DNA from: Pseudoxanthomonas sp. X-1
GTDB taxonomy: Bacteria; Pseudomonadota; Gammaproteobacteria; Xanthomonadales; Xanthomonadaceae
Assembly: GCF_020042665.1 (NCBI RefSeq)
Contig: NZ_CP083376.1
Span: 3,446,001 to 3,510,000, forward strand
Reading direction: 5' to 3'
Length of the DNA: 64,000 nt
In this document: positions 27,878 through 38,145 of the stretch, in pieces
Layout of the letters: each line of letters starts with the position of its first letter
How positions within the stretch are numbered: the first letter of the stretch is position 1
The notes under the pieces: model-generated
Database searches by the model: none
The model's input: the letters and a program-made list of their open reading frames with translations, nothing else
Told to the model about the DNA's origin: nothing
Position numbers and translations under genes: made by a program

Positions 27878-29815
27878 TCACTTCGGGGCGTCCGCCTCCA
27901 GCGCCATCTGCGCATGCAGGATCCGGCGGATCTCGAGGATGGCCTGCGCGGTCTCCTGCACGCTATGCCCGGAGGTGATCACCTGCTCGGATTCGGCCCC
28001 GGCCAGGTGGGCGCTGCGATAGGGCACCAGCCCATCGTCCGAATCGGCCAGCGCGAGCGCCGGGTCGCGGCGGGCGATGATGGTGTTGTAGCGCACCTGC
28101 GGCGAGATCGGCAGATCGGCCGCGGCGCGCACGAAGGGGTCCGTATCGCGCAGGTTGTCGATGCTGTTGGGCAGTACGGCCTTGTGCGGCTTGCCCTGCG
28201 CATCCTGATCGGCCAGGTCCTGCATCACCTCACCGAACCGGTTCAACAGCGTCGCGGGCAGCCGCACCAGGCGACCGACCAGCCGCGCCAGGCGACCATC
28301 CGCCATCGGCGTTCCGCGCTGCGGGGCGGCGATGAAGATCGCGCGGTCGACCTCGGGCAGCGGCTGGAACTGCAGCATCGGCTGCAGCCGTTCGCGCACG
28401 CGCCGGCCGCGGTCGCCCTCGAGCTTGCGGTCGGCCAACAGCGCGTTCCACAGCGTGTCGCCGGACGAGGAGACCAGCAGGCGCGCCAGCACTCCGCCCA
28501 TGCTGTGGCCGATCACCACCATCTGCGAGGAGACCGGCGCCTGTCTGGCCGGATCGAAATGGTCCAGGGTCTGCTCGACCAGGGCCTGGATCTGCTGCCG
28601 GTTCCAGGCGATCGGCATGTTGGTCGGGTAATAGACCTGCCAGATCTGGTAATGCTGGCGCAGCGCCTCGTCGCCCATGATTTCATTGGCCAGGTTGACC
28701 CAGGCCTCCGGGCTGGAGGCCAGCCCGTGCAACATCAGGATGATGCGCCGCTGCGGGTCGAACGGCTGCATCAGGTACAGATGCGGCCGGTCGAGGCCAT
28801 CGCCGCGACCGAGCATCGAGCGCAGCGATTGCCGCGCGAATCCGGAGTGCGCCAGCCACAGGCCATAGGCCGCGGTGAAGTTGCCGGCCAGCGGCACGCG
28901 CTGGCCGTGCAGCTCGATCGCGTTCTGCCGATACGGGTCGTACGGCACGATCGCCACCTGATGCCCCTGCAGCACCTGCGCCAGGGTCTGGCCCTCGAAG
29001 CGCATCAGCACGGTGGCCGGCGCATACGGCATCTCACTGAAGTCGTGGGACGGGCCCTGCCCCTGGCCGCTCGCCGCGCCAGCGCCCGCCGTCAGATCGC
29101 CGACGTCGGTCCGTGACACCTCGGCCACCAGTTCGGCGCCGAATCCGTCGCGGCGATAGGTGCTGCGCACGCCATCGAAGTGCAGGGTCGCGGCCTGGGT
29201 CAGGCTCGCCGGCCGGGTCGCGTCGCCCGGCAGGCGGAATCCTTCCATCTCCGTGCGCAACCGCCAGTCGCCGATCGCCAGCACGTCGGTGCCCAGTCCG
29301 GTCGTGGGATCGGTCTGCGCGGTCCAGCGCGCGTACATCGCCTCGCTGACCCGCGCCACCGCATAGTTGTAGTAGTCACGGACCTGGGTCTGGCGGTTCT
29401 CGAAAGCGCGCTCGCCGGGCGTGCGACCGGTGAAGAACAGATAGGCGTAGGCGCGCCGGGCCGCCTCCAGCCATGCGCCGATCGCCGCATCCTCCAGCGG
29501 CTGGCGCTTGCTGGCCGCGATGGCCTTCGCGCTCCAGAGCTCGGCCTGGGTCGCCAGGCGACGTTCGTCGCCCAGCCCGTCGATGCCGTCGAGCTGCGTC
29601 GAGCAGGCGGTCACGTCCGCCAGGCAGGCCTTGGGCGCGATGCCGGCGACCTGCAGCGACTCTTGGCTCGCCTCGCTGAGGCGATCGGTGCTGAGGATGT
29701 CGCCGCGCGTCTGCGCCAGATAGTCCTCGGGACCGCGCGTCTGCACCTTGACCATCGCGCAGCCGGACAACAGTGCCAGCAGCAGCGGAAGCAGGAGCCG
29801 CCAGCGGGCATTCAT
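27878..29815 (-). CDS. Lipoprotein with C-terminal alpha/beta hydrolase domain
   Basis: The 645-residue precursor has a lipobox LLSGC with C19 as the lipidated residue. An N-terminal region of about 340 residues has no motif I recognise. The C-terminal half is an alpha/beta hydrolase: LMLHGLASSPEAW at about 357-369 gives the oxyanion segment and GHSMGG at about 434-439 holds the nucleophile serine. DDGLVPYRSAHL supplies a likely acid residue, and HSVQET near residue 615 a likely histidine. It would sit at the inner or outer membrane facing the periplasm. Its start overlaps the stop of the DUF4105 gene (ATGA), and TetR is coupled upstream, so the three form one operon. Substrate may be a lipid; unproven. 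Confidence 0.85.
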   Translation of the reverse strand: MNARWRLLLPLLLALLSGCAMVKVQTRGPEDYLAQTRGDILSTDRLSEASQESLQVAGIAPKACLADVTACSTQLDGIDGLGDERRLATQAELWSAKAIAASKRQPLEDAAIGAWLEAARRAYAYLFFTGRTPGERAFENRQTQVRDYYNYAVARVSEAMYARWTAQTDPTTGLGTDVLAIGDWRLRTEMEGFRLPGDATRPASLTQAATLHFDGVRSTYRRDGFGAELVAEVSRTDVGDLTAGAGAASGQGQGPSHDFSEMPYAPATVLMRFEGQTLAQVLQGHQVAIVPYDPYRQNAIELHGQRVPLAGNFTAAYGLWLAHSGFARQSLRSMLGRGDGLDRPHLYLMQPFDPQRRIILMLHGLASSPEAWVNLANEIMGDEALRQHYQIWQVYYPTNMPIAWNRQQIQALVEQTLDHFDPARQAPVSSQMVVIGHSMGGVLARLLVSSSGDTLWNALLADRKLEGDRGRRVRERLQPMLQFQPLPEVDRAIFIAAPQRGTPMADGRLARLVGRLVRLPATLLNRFGEVMQDLADQDAQGKPHKAVLPNSIDNLRDTDPFVRAAADLPISPQVRYNTIIARRDPALALADSDDGLVPYRSAHLAGAESEQVITSGHSVQETAQAILEIRRILHAQMALEADAPK

Positions 29816-30825
29816 GGCGCTGTTCCTTTGCCCGGCATGCCGGCCCGGATGCGGCCGGAGAAATCCGCGGCGTCGCCCGCCGCGCGCGCACGCGTGGTGA
29901 TGTGGCCCAGCCGCTTCAGCGTGGCGAAGTCGTAGCCAGGCAGCAGGCCATGCTGGTCGTAGACGTACTCCGCCAGATAGCCGGACAGCAGCAGGCGCCA
30001 GTCCAGCGGCAGCCCGGCATCGATCGACCGCGCCAGATGGAACACGATGGTGGTGCAGTTGCTGGTGAGCGTGTTGTAGAAGCGCGGCGCACGATCCAGT
30101 TCCTGCGCGGTGCGCACATAGCCCAGGAACAGGCGCCGCAGTGCGTCCGGAGGAACCGCCAGCCGATACAGATACATGTCCTCGCCGCGCACGTTGGTGC
30201 GCACGCGCAGGATGTCGCGCTCGTCGGCGGCGACCAGGGTCTGCTCGAACTTGCGGAAGAAGCCGCCCAGCGCCGAGAACGATTCGCCGCGCTGCTTGCG
30301 GATCTCCAGCGAGAAGACCACCCGCGACCCATCGTCGAAGCCGAAGGACACCAGCGTGTGCGCGATGGCCGGGCCCATCCAGTACGACAGCGCCAGATCG
30401 GCGCTGACCAGATGGTCCAGGTCGTACTCACGCGTCTCCCACCGCGGGGTGTAGTCGTCGTCGCTGCGCCAGTCGAAGTCGCGCACGTTGCGCAGGATCA
30501 CCCGATGGCCATGCACCTGCGCCTGCAGGCGCCGGGCGACATCGTCGGCCCAGTCCCGATCCTGACGCGGCTGCAGCGCGCACCACCAGGCAAGCAGCGC
30601 GACGAAGGCGAGCGCGAACGCGCCGAACGCACGCCATCGCCGCGGGCGCCGCCACAGGCTCCACAGCGCCAGCGCCGCCGCGCCGAGCCAGACCGCGATA
30701 ACCGTCCAGCGCAGTGGCGGCGCGAGATCGAACAGGAAATGGATCGCCAGCGCGCCCCACGCGGCCGCGACGACAACAAGCACCCGCAACGCCCAACGCC
30801 CGGCCCATCGCAGCAGCCGCGCCAT
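29812..30825 (-). CDS. DUF4105 membrane protein (Lnb N-terminal domain-like)
   Basis: The 337-residue protein has three hydrophobic segments in its first 95 residues (LRVLVVVAAAWGALAIHFLF, WTVIAVWLGAAALALWSL and AFALAFVALLAWWCAL). A periplasmic DUF4105 domain follows. The cluster YNTLTSNCTTIVFHLAR around residue 255 is the best marker, since DUF4105 proteins carry a conserved N-C-T that may be catalytic. The start at 30825 overlaps the TetR stop by one base, and its stop overlaps the next ATG, so all three genes are translationally coupled. The family is poorly characterised. Confidence 0.85.
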   Translation of the reverse strand: MARLLRWAGRWALRVLVVVAAAWGALAIHFLFDLAPPLRWTVIAVWLGAAALALWSLWRRPRRWRAFGAFALAFVALLAWWCALQPRQDRDWADDVARRLQAQVHGHRVILRNVRDFDWRSDDDYTPRWETREYDLDHLVSADLALSYWMGPAIAHTLVSFGFDDGSRVVFSLEIRKQRGESFSALGGFFRKFEQTLVAADERDILRVRTNVRGEDMYLYRLAVPPDALRRLFLGYVRTAQELDRAPRFYNTLTSNCTTIVFHLARSIDAGLPLDWRLLLSGYLAEYVYDQHGLLPGYDFATLKRLGHITTRARAAGDAADFSGRIRAGMPGKGTAP

Positions 30826-31400
30826 CAGCGCCGTCCTCCGCCCGCGGCGACCGGCGCACGCAAGGCCTGCAGCAGCAGGTCGGCCGAGCGGCGCGCCAGC
30901 CGCTTGCGTTCGGCCTCGTCGCGGCCGCGCAGGCAACTCCCGAGCATGTCCACCACCAGCATCAGTTGCTCCTCGTCCACGTCGGGCCGGTAGCGTGCGG
31001 CCGCGATCCCCCGCTGCAGCAGCGGCATGAAGATCTCCGGCACCCGGCGCTCCCCGCGCGACATGGCCGCGTCGCTGCGCGCCATCGCCCGCCAGAAGTC
31101 CACCAACGGTGCGCACACCGCGACGTGTTCGGCGGCATCGTGCAGCAGCACCCCGAAGGCGTCGTCGCGGTCCGCCAGATCGTGGGCGCGGCGTTCCAGC
31201 GCGTCGAAGGCACGGTCCAGCAGCGCCATTAGCAGCGCCACTCGATCGGGGAAGTTGCGGTAGAGCGTGGCGCGACCGAGACCGGCGCGCTCCACCACCA
31301 GTTCAAGCGGGGCGTTGACGCCGTGCTCGCAGAACACTTCGTCGGCGGCATCGAGGATCTGCCTGCGGCGCAGCGCGGCATCGGAGCTTCTGGGGGCCAT
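30825..31400 (-). CDS. TetR/AcrR family transcriptional regulator
   Basis: The 191-residue protein has a TetR DNA-binding domain at about residues 10-55. ILDAADEVFCEHGVNAPLEL then VVERAGLGRATLYRNFPDRVALL is the classic helix-turn-helix. A ligand-binding helical domain follows. The start at 31400 (MAPRSS) is preferred because the alternative ATG at 31418 lies inside a perfect palindrome (31410-31429), which is better read as its operator. It heads the DUF4105/lipoprotein-hydrolase operon and is divergent from an aldo-keto reductase; it may control both. Confidence 0.9.
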   Translation of the reverse strand: MAPRSSDAALRRRQILDAADEVFCEHGVNAPLELVVERAGLGRATLYRNFPDRVALLMALLDRAFDALERRAHDLADRDDAFGVLLHDAAEHVAVCAPLVDFWRAMARSDAAMSRGERRVPEIFMPLLQRGIAAARYRPDVDEEQLMLVVDMLGSCLRGRDEAERKRLARRSADLLLQALRAPVAAGGGRR

Positions 31401-31409
31401 AAGCGCATT

Positions 31410-31429
31410 ATCGGACATTTTTGTCCGAT
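31410..31429. promoter_or_regulatory. Perfect palindromic operator upstream of tetR
   Basis: ATCGGACA, spacer TTTT, TGTCCGAT: an 8-bp perfect inverted repeat 9 bases upstream of the preferred TetR start and 142 bases from the divergent aldo-keto reductase. Size and position fit a TetR dimer site. Confidence 0.75.
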
Positions 31430-31571
31430 TTCATCTGCCCCGCGCTGGACGCTCACGTCAGGGCTGCGCGCATCCCGCCGCGACGACACCTCGGCCCCTC
31501 CCTTGCCGGAACCTCAACACCGCTGCCACTAGACTCCGGGATCCATTTCCACCGCAATCGGATGCACGCCC

Positions 31572-32399
31572 ATGTCCAACGTCCCCTCCCTTGAAATGCT
31601 CGATGGCCGCACGATTCCGCAGTTCGGCCTGGGCGTGTGGCAGACGCCGGCCGACGAGACCGCGAACGTGGTCAGCGAGGCCTTCCGGCTGGGCTACCGG
31701 CATATCGACACCGCTGCGATCTACAAGAACGAAGAAGGCGTCGGCCAGGCCATCGCCACCTCGGGCCTGCCGCGCGACGAACTGTTCATCACCACCAAGC
31801 TGTGGAACGAGGACCAGGGCTACGACAGTGCGCTCAAGGCGCTGGACACCAGCCTGGAGAAGCTGCAGCTGGACTATGTCGACCTGTACCTGATCCATTG
31901 GCCCTGCCCGGCCAAGGGCAAGTTCATCGACAGCTGGAAGGCGCTGATCGCCGCGCGCGACGCCGGCAAGGTCAAGTCCATCGGCGTATCCAACTTCCGC
32001 GTCGAGGACATCGAGCACATCGCCGCCGCGACCGGCGTGCTGCCGGTGGTCAACCAGATCGAGCTGCATCCGCTGCTGCAGCAGAAGTCGCTGCGCGACT
32101 ACGGCCAGACCCATGGCATCCTGACCGAGGCCTGGAGCCCGCTGGCCCAGGGCGGCGAGCTGCTCGACAACCCCATCCTCAAGGACATCGCCGCGCGCCA
32201 TGGCAAGACCGCTGCGCAGGTGATCCTGCGCTGGCACATCCAGCGGGGCAACATCGTGTTCCCCAAGTCGGCCACCCCGGCGCGGATCAAGGAGAACATC
32301 GACGTGTTCGACTTCAAGCTCGGCCTGGACGACATGGCCGCCATCGCCAGCCTGGATGCCGGCAAGCGGCGCGGGCCGGATCCGGCGGAGCTCAACTGA
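31572..32399 (+). CDS. Aldo/keto reductase (DkgA-like)
   Basis: The 275-residue protein is a NADPH-dependent aldo-keto reductase barrel. The catalytic tetrad is visible: D46 and Y51 (GYRHIDTAAIYKNEEGVG), K76 (ITTKLWNE) and H109 (YLIHWP). The NADPH-binding end has PKSATPARIKEN. It is closest in style to 2,5-diketo-D-gluconate/methylglyoxal reductases (DkgA/YqhE). It is divergent from the TetR operon and is followed by a clear terminator. The physiological substrate is not evident. Confidence 0.92.
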   Translation: MSNVPSLEMLDGRTIPQFGLGVWQTPADETANVVSEAFRLGYRHIDTAAIYKNEEGVGQAIATSGLPRDELFITTKLWNEDQGYDSALKALDTSLEKLQLDYVDLYLIHWPCPAKGKFIDSWKALIAARDAGKVKSIGVSNFRVEDIEHIAAATGVLPVVNQIELHPLLQQKSLRDYGQTHGILTEAWSPLAQGGELLDNPILKDIAARHGKTAAQVILRWHIQRGNIVFPKSATPARIKENIDVFDFKLGLDDMAAIASLDAGKRRGPDPAELN

Positions 32400-32407
32400 G
32401 GCGAAGG

Positions 32408-32436
32408 ATCGGCGGGATGACTCCCGCCGATTCTTT
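32408..32436 (+). terminator. Intrinsic terminator after the aldo/keto reductase
   Basis: A 10-bp perfect stem, ATCGGCGGGA with TCCCGCCGAT, closes a TGAC loop and is followed by TCTTT, 9 bases after the stop codon. Confidence 0.85.
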
Positions 32437-32479
32437 AACTGCCTCGGATCTTCATGCTCATTGAATGACAGACAGCCCT

Positions 32480-32565
32480 TTGGGAGCCGCCCTTGTGGCC
32501 TTTTCGGCCAATGGCGGCGATGGGCCCTGCCGGTAACGCCTCATCGCCGCCATGGCGGCTCCCAA
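32480..32565. repeat. REPIN-like nested inverted repeat
   Basis: The outer 12-bp arms TTGGGAGCCGCC (32480-32491) and GGCGGCTCCCAA (32554-32565) are perfect. Inside them ATGGCGGCGAT (32511-32521) pairs with ATCGCCGCCAT (32543-32553). This is the layout of two REP units in inverted orientation. The core GGAGCCGCC also forms the palindrome at 45265-45284. Confidence 0.75.
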
Positions 32566-32645
32566 GAGGCCGTCCCGCGGCCTGGACGGACGTCCATGAA
32601 TCGCCGCGTTCGCGGGGATGACGAACCGCGCGCGGCCTGCGCGGC

Positions 32646-35375
32646 TCAGCCGGTGTTCTGCAAGCCCTGCGAAACACCGTTGACGCTGGCCACCAGGGCG
32701 CGCAGCAGGGCGTCGTCCTCGCGCCCGGCGGCGCGCCAGCGCTTGAGCAGGTCCACCTGCAGCAGGCTCATCGGATCGACGTAGGGGTTGCGCAGGCGGA
32801 TGGACAGGTCCAGGCGCTGGTCGTGCTGGAGCAGGCTGGTATTGCCGGTCAGCCGCAGCAGCCAGTGGCGCGTGCGTTCGTGCTCGGCCTGAATGCGCGG
32901 GAAGAACTGCGCGTGCAGGTCGCCGGAGAGCTGCGAGAACAGCGCCGCGATATCCAGGTCGCCCTTGGCCAGCACCATGGCGATGTCGTCCAGGAAGGTG
33001 CGCACGAACGGCCAGTCGCGTCCCATCTCGCGCACCGCCTCCTCGCCGAACTGCTCCACCGCCGCGGCCAGGCCGCTGCCCACGCCGTACCAGCCGGGGA
33101 TGGTGGCGCGCGCCTGGCTCCAGGCGAACACCCAGGGGATCGCGCGCAGATTGCTCAGCGCCGCGTCCTGGCCCAGCCGGCGCGAGGGACGCGAGCCCAG
33201 GGTCATGCGCTCGATCACGTCGATCGGCGTGGCGGTGCGGAAATAATCCATGAAGCCCTGGGCGCCGACGAAGTCGCGGTAAGCCTCGGTGCTGGCGCGC
33301 GCGACGGTGTCCATGAGCGTGCGCCAGTGCGCCTCGCGCGGCTCGGGCGGACGCGGGCGGATGCTCGACACCAGCACCGCGCCCAGCGACTGCTCCAGCG
33401 AGCGCAGCGCCAGCGCGCGGATGCCGTACTTGCGGTGGATCACCTCGCCCTGCTCGGTCACGCGCAGGCGGCCATCGACGCTGCCGCGCGGCGAGGCATC
33501 GACCGCGCGTGTGGTTTTGCCGCCGCCGCGGCTGATCGAACCGCCGCGACCGTGGAAGAAGGTCAGCTTGATGCCCAGCTCGTGCGCGGCTTCGAGCAGT
33601 TCGACCTGGCCGCGCTGCAGCCCCCAGCGCGAGGCCGCGGTACCGCCGTCCTTGCCGCTGTCCGAATAGCCCAGCATCACCATCTGCGTATCGCCGCGTG
33701 CCGCCAGGTGCTGGCGGTAGACCGGGTCGGCGACCAGGTCGCGCAGCACCTCCGGCCCATGGCGCAGATCGTCCACGGTCTCGAACAGCGGCGCGATGTC
33801 CAGCGGCACCTGGCCGCTCTCGTCCACCAGCCCGCCGCGGCGGGCCAGGGCCAGCACGGTCAGCACGTCGGCGCGGCTGTGCGCCATCGAGATGATGTAG
33901 GCGCCCAGCGCATCGGCGCCGTGCAGCCGGCGCGCCTCGCCCAGCGCGGCGAAGACGGCGTCCAGGCGTGGGTTGCCCTCCTCCTCGCTGGCCGGCAGGG
34001 CCTCGGTGCCGGCGGCATACGGCCCCAGCAGCGCGGCGCGGGCGGCCGCGTCCAACGCGTCCCAGTCGCCCTGGCCCAGCGCGGCGGCGACCGCGCGGCC
34101 GTGCACGCTGGATTCCTGGCGCACGTCCAGTCGCGCCAGATGGAAGCCGAAGGTGCGCACGCGCCACTGCAGGCGGCGCACCGCGAACCAGCCCGCGTGC
34201 AGGCCCCGGTGCGCCGCCAGGCTGTCCAGGATCAGCTGGATGTCGGCGGCGAACTCCTCCGGCGCGGCATACGCGCCGGGCGCATCGTCCAGCGTCGCCC
34301 GCAGCCGCGCGCGCATCAGGTCGTTGAGCAGGCGATAGGGCATGTCGCCATGGCGCGGACGCGAGCGCGCCGCGGCCTGCGGCAGCTGCGCCTGGTACTG
34401 CGCCAGCCGCGCGAGCAGGGCCTCGCTCACCGGCACCAGCGTGGTCGACTGGCTCAGCAGGCTGGCCAGCTGCCACAGCTCCTTCAGATAGCGCTCCAGC
34501 ACCACTGCGCGCTGGGCGCGCAGGGTGTCGGCGATGGTGGTGGCATCGACGTTGGGATTGCCGTCCATGTCCCCGCCGACCCAGGTACCGAAACGCAGCA
34601 CGCGCGGCAGGTCCGGCGCGCTGCCGTAGACCTCGGTGAAGGCATGCTCAAGCGATTCGTAGAACACCGGCACCACGCGGTACAGCACCTGGGTCAGGTA
34701 GAAGCCCACGTGCTCGCGCTCGTCGGCCACCGTCGGCCGCACCGGCGAGGAATCGGCGGTCTGCCAGGCCGCGGTCAGCGCCATGCGGAAACGCGCCGCC
34801 TCGCTGGCCGCCTCGCCCGGCGTCTGCGCGCCGTCCAGGCCGGCCACCAGCGCGGCCACCATCAGCTGTTCCTTCTCCAGCAACGCGCGGCGCACCGCTT
34901 CGGTCGGATGGGCGGTGAACACCGGCTCCAGGTCCAGCCGCGCCAGCCAGGCGGTGGCCTCTTCCAGGCTCACGCCCTGCGCCTTGAGCCTGAGCAGGCT
35001 GGCGTGCAGCCCTTCCGGCTGCGGCGCGTCGCCCTGGCGCTGGTAGTCGCGGCGGCGGCGGATGCGGTGCACCCGCTCGGCGATGTTGACCACCTGGAAG
35101 TAGGCGCTGAAGGCACGGATCAGTGCCTCGGCCTCCTCGGCGGACATGCCGGCCAGGGCCGCGGCCAGGCCTTCGGTGTCCTCGCCCTTCTGGCGGCGGG
35201 CGATGGCGAAGGTCCGGATGCGCTCGACCTGGGCGAGGAATTCGTCGGACACCTGCTCGGCCAGCATGTCGCCGACCAGCGCGCCGAGCCGTCGCACATC
35301 GTCGCGCAGCGGCAGGTCCGGCGCGGCGAACTCGGAGATCGCAGACGATGCCGACAAGGTTGCAGATGAATTCAT
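32646..35375 (-). CDS. ppc: Phosphoenolpyruvate carboxylase
   Basis: PEPC adds bicarbonate to phosphoenolpyruvate to refill oxaloacetate. The 909-residue protein has the catalytic histidine motif [12 protein letters not shown] at about residue 155, the segment [10 protein letters not shown] at about 570, and the glycine-rich arginine loop [13 protein letters not shown] at about 610. It ends with the typical ...QNTG C-terminus. Length fits. The start at 35375 (MNSSATLS) is chosen because the frame further upstream runs antisense through ahcY. It is divergent from ahcY over 228 bases. Confidence 0.97.
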   Translation of the reverse strand: MNSSATLSASSAISEFAAPDLPLRDDVRRLGALVGDMLAEQVSDEFLAQVERIRTFAIARRQKGEDTEGLAAALAGMSAEEAEALIRAFSAYFQVVNIAERVHRIRRRRDYQRQGDAPQPEGLHASLLRLKAQGVSLEEATAWLARLDLEPVFTAHPTEAVRRALLEKEQLMVAALVAGLDGAQTPGEAASEAARFRMALTAAWQTADSSPVRPTVADEREHVGFYLTQVLYRVVPVFYESLEHAFTEVYGSAPDLPRVLRFGTWVGGDMDGNPNVDATTIADTLRAQRAVVLERYLKELWQLASLLSQSTTLVPVSEALLARLAQYQAQLPQAAARSRPRHGDMPYRLLNDLMRARLRATLDDAPGAYAAPEEFAADIQLILDSLAAHRGLHAGWFAVRRLQWRVRTFGFHLARLDVRQESSVHGRAVAAALGQGDWDALDAAARAALLGPYAAGTEALPASEEEGNPRLDAVFAALGEARRLHGADALGAYIISMAHSRADVLTVLALARRGGLVDESGQVPLDIAPLFETVDDLRHGPEVLRDLVADPVYRQHLAARGDTQMVMLGYSDSGKDGGTAASRWGLQRGQVELLEAAHELGIKLTFFHGRGGSISRGGGKTTRAVDASPRGSVDGRLRVTEQGEVIHRKYGIRALALRSLEQSLGAVLVSSIRPRPPEPREAHWRTLMDTVARASTEAYRDFVGAQGFMDYFRTATPIDVIERMTLGSRPSRRLGQDAALSNLRAIPWVFAWSQARATIPGWYGVGSGLAAAVEQFGEEAVREMGRDWPFVRTFLDDIAMVLAKGDLDIAALFSQLSGDLHAQFFPRIQAEHERTRHWLLRLTGNTSLLQHDQRLDLSIRLRNPYVDPMSLLQVDLLKRWRAAGREDDALLRALVASVNGVSQGLQNTG

Positions 35376-35462
35376 CGCGGTCGCGCCAGATGCCAAGCGT
35401 GGAGGGGACGCCAAGCCTACTGCAAAGGCGGGCGCGTTCATCGCCGTCCGCGCGCGCGGCGA

Positions 35463-35468
35463 TATACT
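35463..35468 (+). promoter_or_regulatory. -10 box of the ahcY promoter
   Basis: TATACT lies 6 bases before the start of the riboswitch aptamer, placing the transcript start almost exactly at the aptamer's 5' end. A TTCATC at 35437-35442 could serve as -35, though its spacing of 20 is long. Confidence 0.6.
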
Positions 35469-35473
35469 GCGCA

Positions 35474-35560
35474 CTTCGCCGAGGGGCGCTGCGACCCAGG
35501 CCGTGCAAGAGCACGCGCCACGGGCCAGGCTCGGTGATCCACCTGTGCAACGGCGCCCGG
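35474..35560 (+). ncRNA. S-adenosylhomocysteine (SAH) riboswitch
   Basis: The leader of ahcY contains the conserved blocks of the SAH aptamer in order: CCGAGGGGCGCTGCGACCC, a variable hairpin, GCCAGGCTCGG and AACGGCGCCCGG. The CCGAG...CTCGG segments form stem P1, and the GGGCGC...GCGCCC pairing gives the pseudoknot-forming element. Known SAH riboswitches in proteobacteria turn on ahcY when toxic SAH builds up. It lies 43 bases upstream of the ahcY start, where it can control access to the GGAG ribosome site. Confidence 0.93.
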
Positions 35561-35603
35561 CAACCGCGAGCTTTCCACGCCCGCCCTTGACCGGAGCAAC
35601 ACC

Positions 35604-37046
<1,443 letters not shown>

Positions 37047-37072
37047 TCGACGCAGCGGTCGTCGCGTGATCA

Positions 37073-37100
37073 CGAACGGGCGCCGCGAGGCGCCCGTTCG
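37073..37100 (+). terminator. Hairpin after ahcY
   Basis: A 12-bp perfect stem (CGAACGGGCGCC with GGCGCCCGTTCG, loop GCGA) lies 27 bases after the ahcY stop. Only a weak T-stretch (CATTT) follows, so termination may be inefficient. Confidence 0.65.
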
Positions 37101-37142
37101 CATTTGGCGGCTGGGCAGCGCGCTCGCCCGACCCGGGTCGCC

Positions 37143-37162
37143 TGTAGCACGCCTGTGCTACA
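37143..37162. promoter_or_regulatory. Perfect palindrome upstream of the toxin-antitoxin genes
   Basis: TGTAGCAC, spacer GCCT, GTGCTACA: an 8-bp perfect inverted repeat 31 bases before the antitoxin ATG. This is the expected place for antitoxin self-repression. Confidence 0.78.
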
Positions 37163-37193
37163 TTGCCGCAAGGTCACCGCCGGAAGCCCTCCC

Positions 37194-37478
37194 ATGAGCA
37201 CCACGACCATCCGCCTGCCGGACGCGCTCAAGGCCCGCATCGCGAAAGCCGCCGAAGCCGCGGGCACCACGTCGCACAACTTCATCCTGGAAGCCATCGC
37301 CGAGAAGACCGAGCAGGCCGAGCGGCGCGCCGACTTCCTGGCGGAGGCAGATCAGCGCTGGGCCGAGTTCCTGGAAACGGGTGAAAGCATTCCCTGGGAG
37401 GAGATGCGCCGCTATCTGATGGGCCGAATCCAAGGCAAGGACATGCCGCGTCCGGTCGCCCGCAAACTCGCGAAATGA
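37194..37478 (+). CDS. Ribbon-helix-helix antitoxin
   Basis: The 94-residue protein begins STTTIRLPDALKARIAKAAEAAGTTSHNFILEAIAEK. This is a ribbon-helix-helix DNA-binding domain of the CopG/Arc/MetJ type (beta strand TTIRLP, then two helices). Its acidic C-terminal half likely folds on the toxin. It is directly upstream of a RelE/ParE-like toxin, with one base between stop and start. The 20-base palindrome upstream is the probable operator. An upstream ATG at 37104 is rejected because it would place the palindrome inside the gene. Confidence 0.88.
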   Translation: MSTTTIRLPDALKARIAKAAEAAGTTSHNFILEAIAEKTEQAERRADFLAEADQRWAEFLETGESIPWEEMRRYLMGRIQGKDMPRPVARKLAK

Positions 37479-37479
37479 C

Positions 37480-37779
37480 ATGGCGCACGTGGAGTTCCTG
37501 CCCCGCGTGTACCAGGACCTGCAGCGCATCGTCAGCCATCTGGAACAGCACGAGGTCGAGCACGTCCCGGACCGCCTGGGCGAGCTTGTCAGTGCGTTCG
37601 ACGTGCTCACGGACAACCCCTTGATCGGCCGCCCCATCCACGGGGATTTGAGGGAGCTGGTGATCGGGCGCAGCGCCCGTGGCTACGTCGCGCTGTACCA
37701 GTACGCAGCCGCCTTGGAGACCGTGTTCGTCCTCGGAGTTCGCGCACAGCGCGAATCGGGTTACCCAAGCGATGCGTGA
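37480..37779 (+). CDS. RelE/ParE superfamily toxin
   Basis: The 99-residue protein has the RelE/ParE fold pattern: an N-terminal strand (HVEFLPRVYQDLQRIVSHL), two helices, and a beta-sheet with DNPLIGRPIHGDLRELVIGRSARGYVALYQY. Basic and aromatic residues (R, Y) lie where ParE-type toxins have them. The C-terminal VFVLGVRAQRESGY is typical of ParE. It follows the antitoxin by a single base, so the two are co-translated. Whether it targets gyrase (ParE) or mRNA (RelE) cannot be told; the sequence leans to ParE. Confidence 0.88.
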   Translation: MAHVEFLPRVYQDLQRIVSHLEQHEVEHVPDRLGELVSAFDVLTDNPLIGRPIHGDLRELVIGRSARGYVALYQYAAALETVFVLGVRAQRESGYPSDA

Positions 37780-38145
37780 AACCGGGTCTGACGAACGCCG
37801 CTTTCATCGCGTCGCGCAACCTAGGCCTCGACATGGCGGAGTGCACACAGGTCCACGACTGGATTCTCTGCCCTGGCCGGCGAACGAACCAGAACTCTCT
37901 TCGACCCGAAGCCATAGGACTTAACGCGCGAAGCAGCGGTCCGGCGGGCGGTGGCCGCGACGAGCGAGGCAGGATGCCGAGCGCCCGAATCAGGGCAGGA
38001 TGCCCTGATTGAGGGAAAAGCGGCCACCGCCCGCCGGACCGCTGCCCTTCCGAAGTGAACCGCAACACGCACACACCGCGTTCCCTCGATCAAGCGAGAA
38101 GAGCCGCTTCGAAAAAACCGGCCCGCCATCATCGACAATGCGCCC
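37780..38145. other. Intergenic stretch with the second copy of the large repeat
   Basis: This 366-base interval has no gene I can support. It holds repeat copy B at about 37900-38056. Short frames over it encode only the repeat-derived peptide. Confidence 0.6.
37900..38056 (+). repeat. Large intergenic stem-loop repeat, copy B (perfect arms)
   Basis: The 26-base arms at 37933-37958 and 38020-38045 are perfect reverse complements. The nested hairpin AATCAGGGCA (37988-37997) with TGCCCTGATT (38001-38010) is also perfect, with loop GGA. The flanks TCGACCCGAAG and TTCCGAAG match copies A and C. It lies between the toxin gene and ybaK. Confidence 0.93.
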
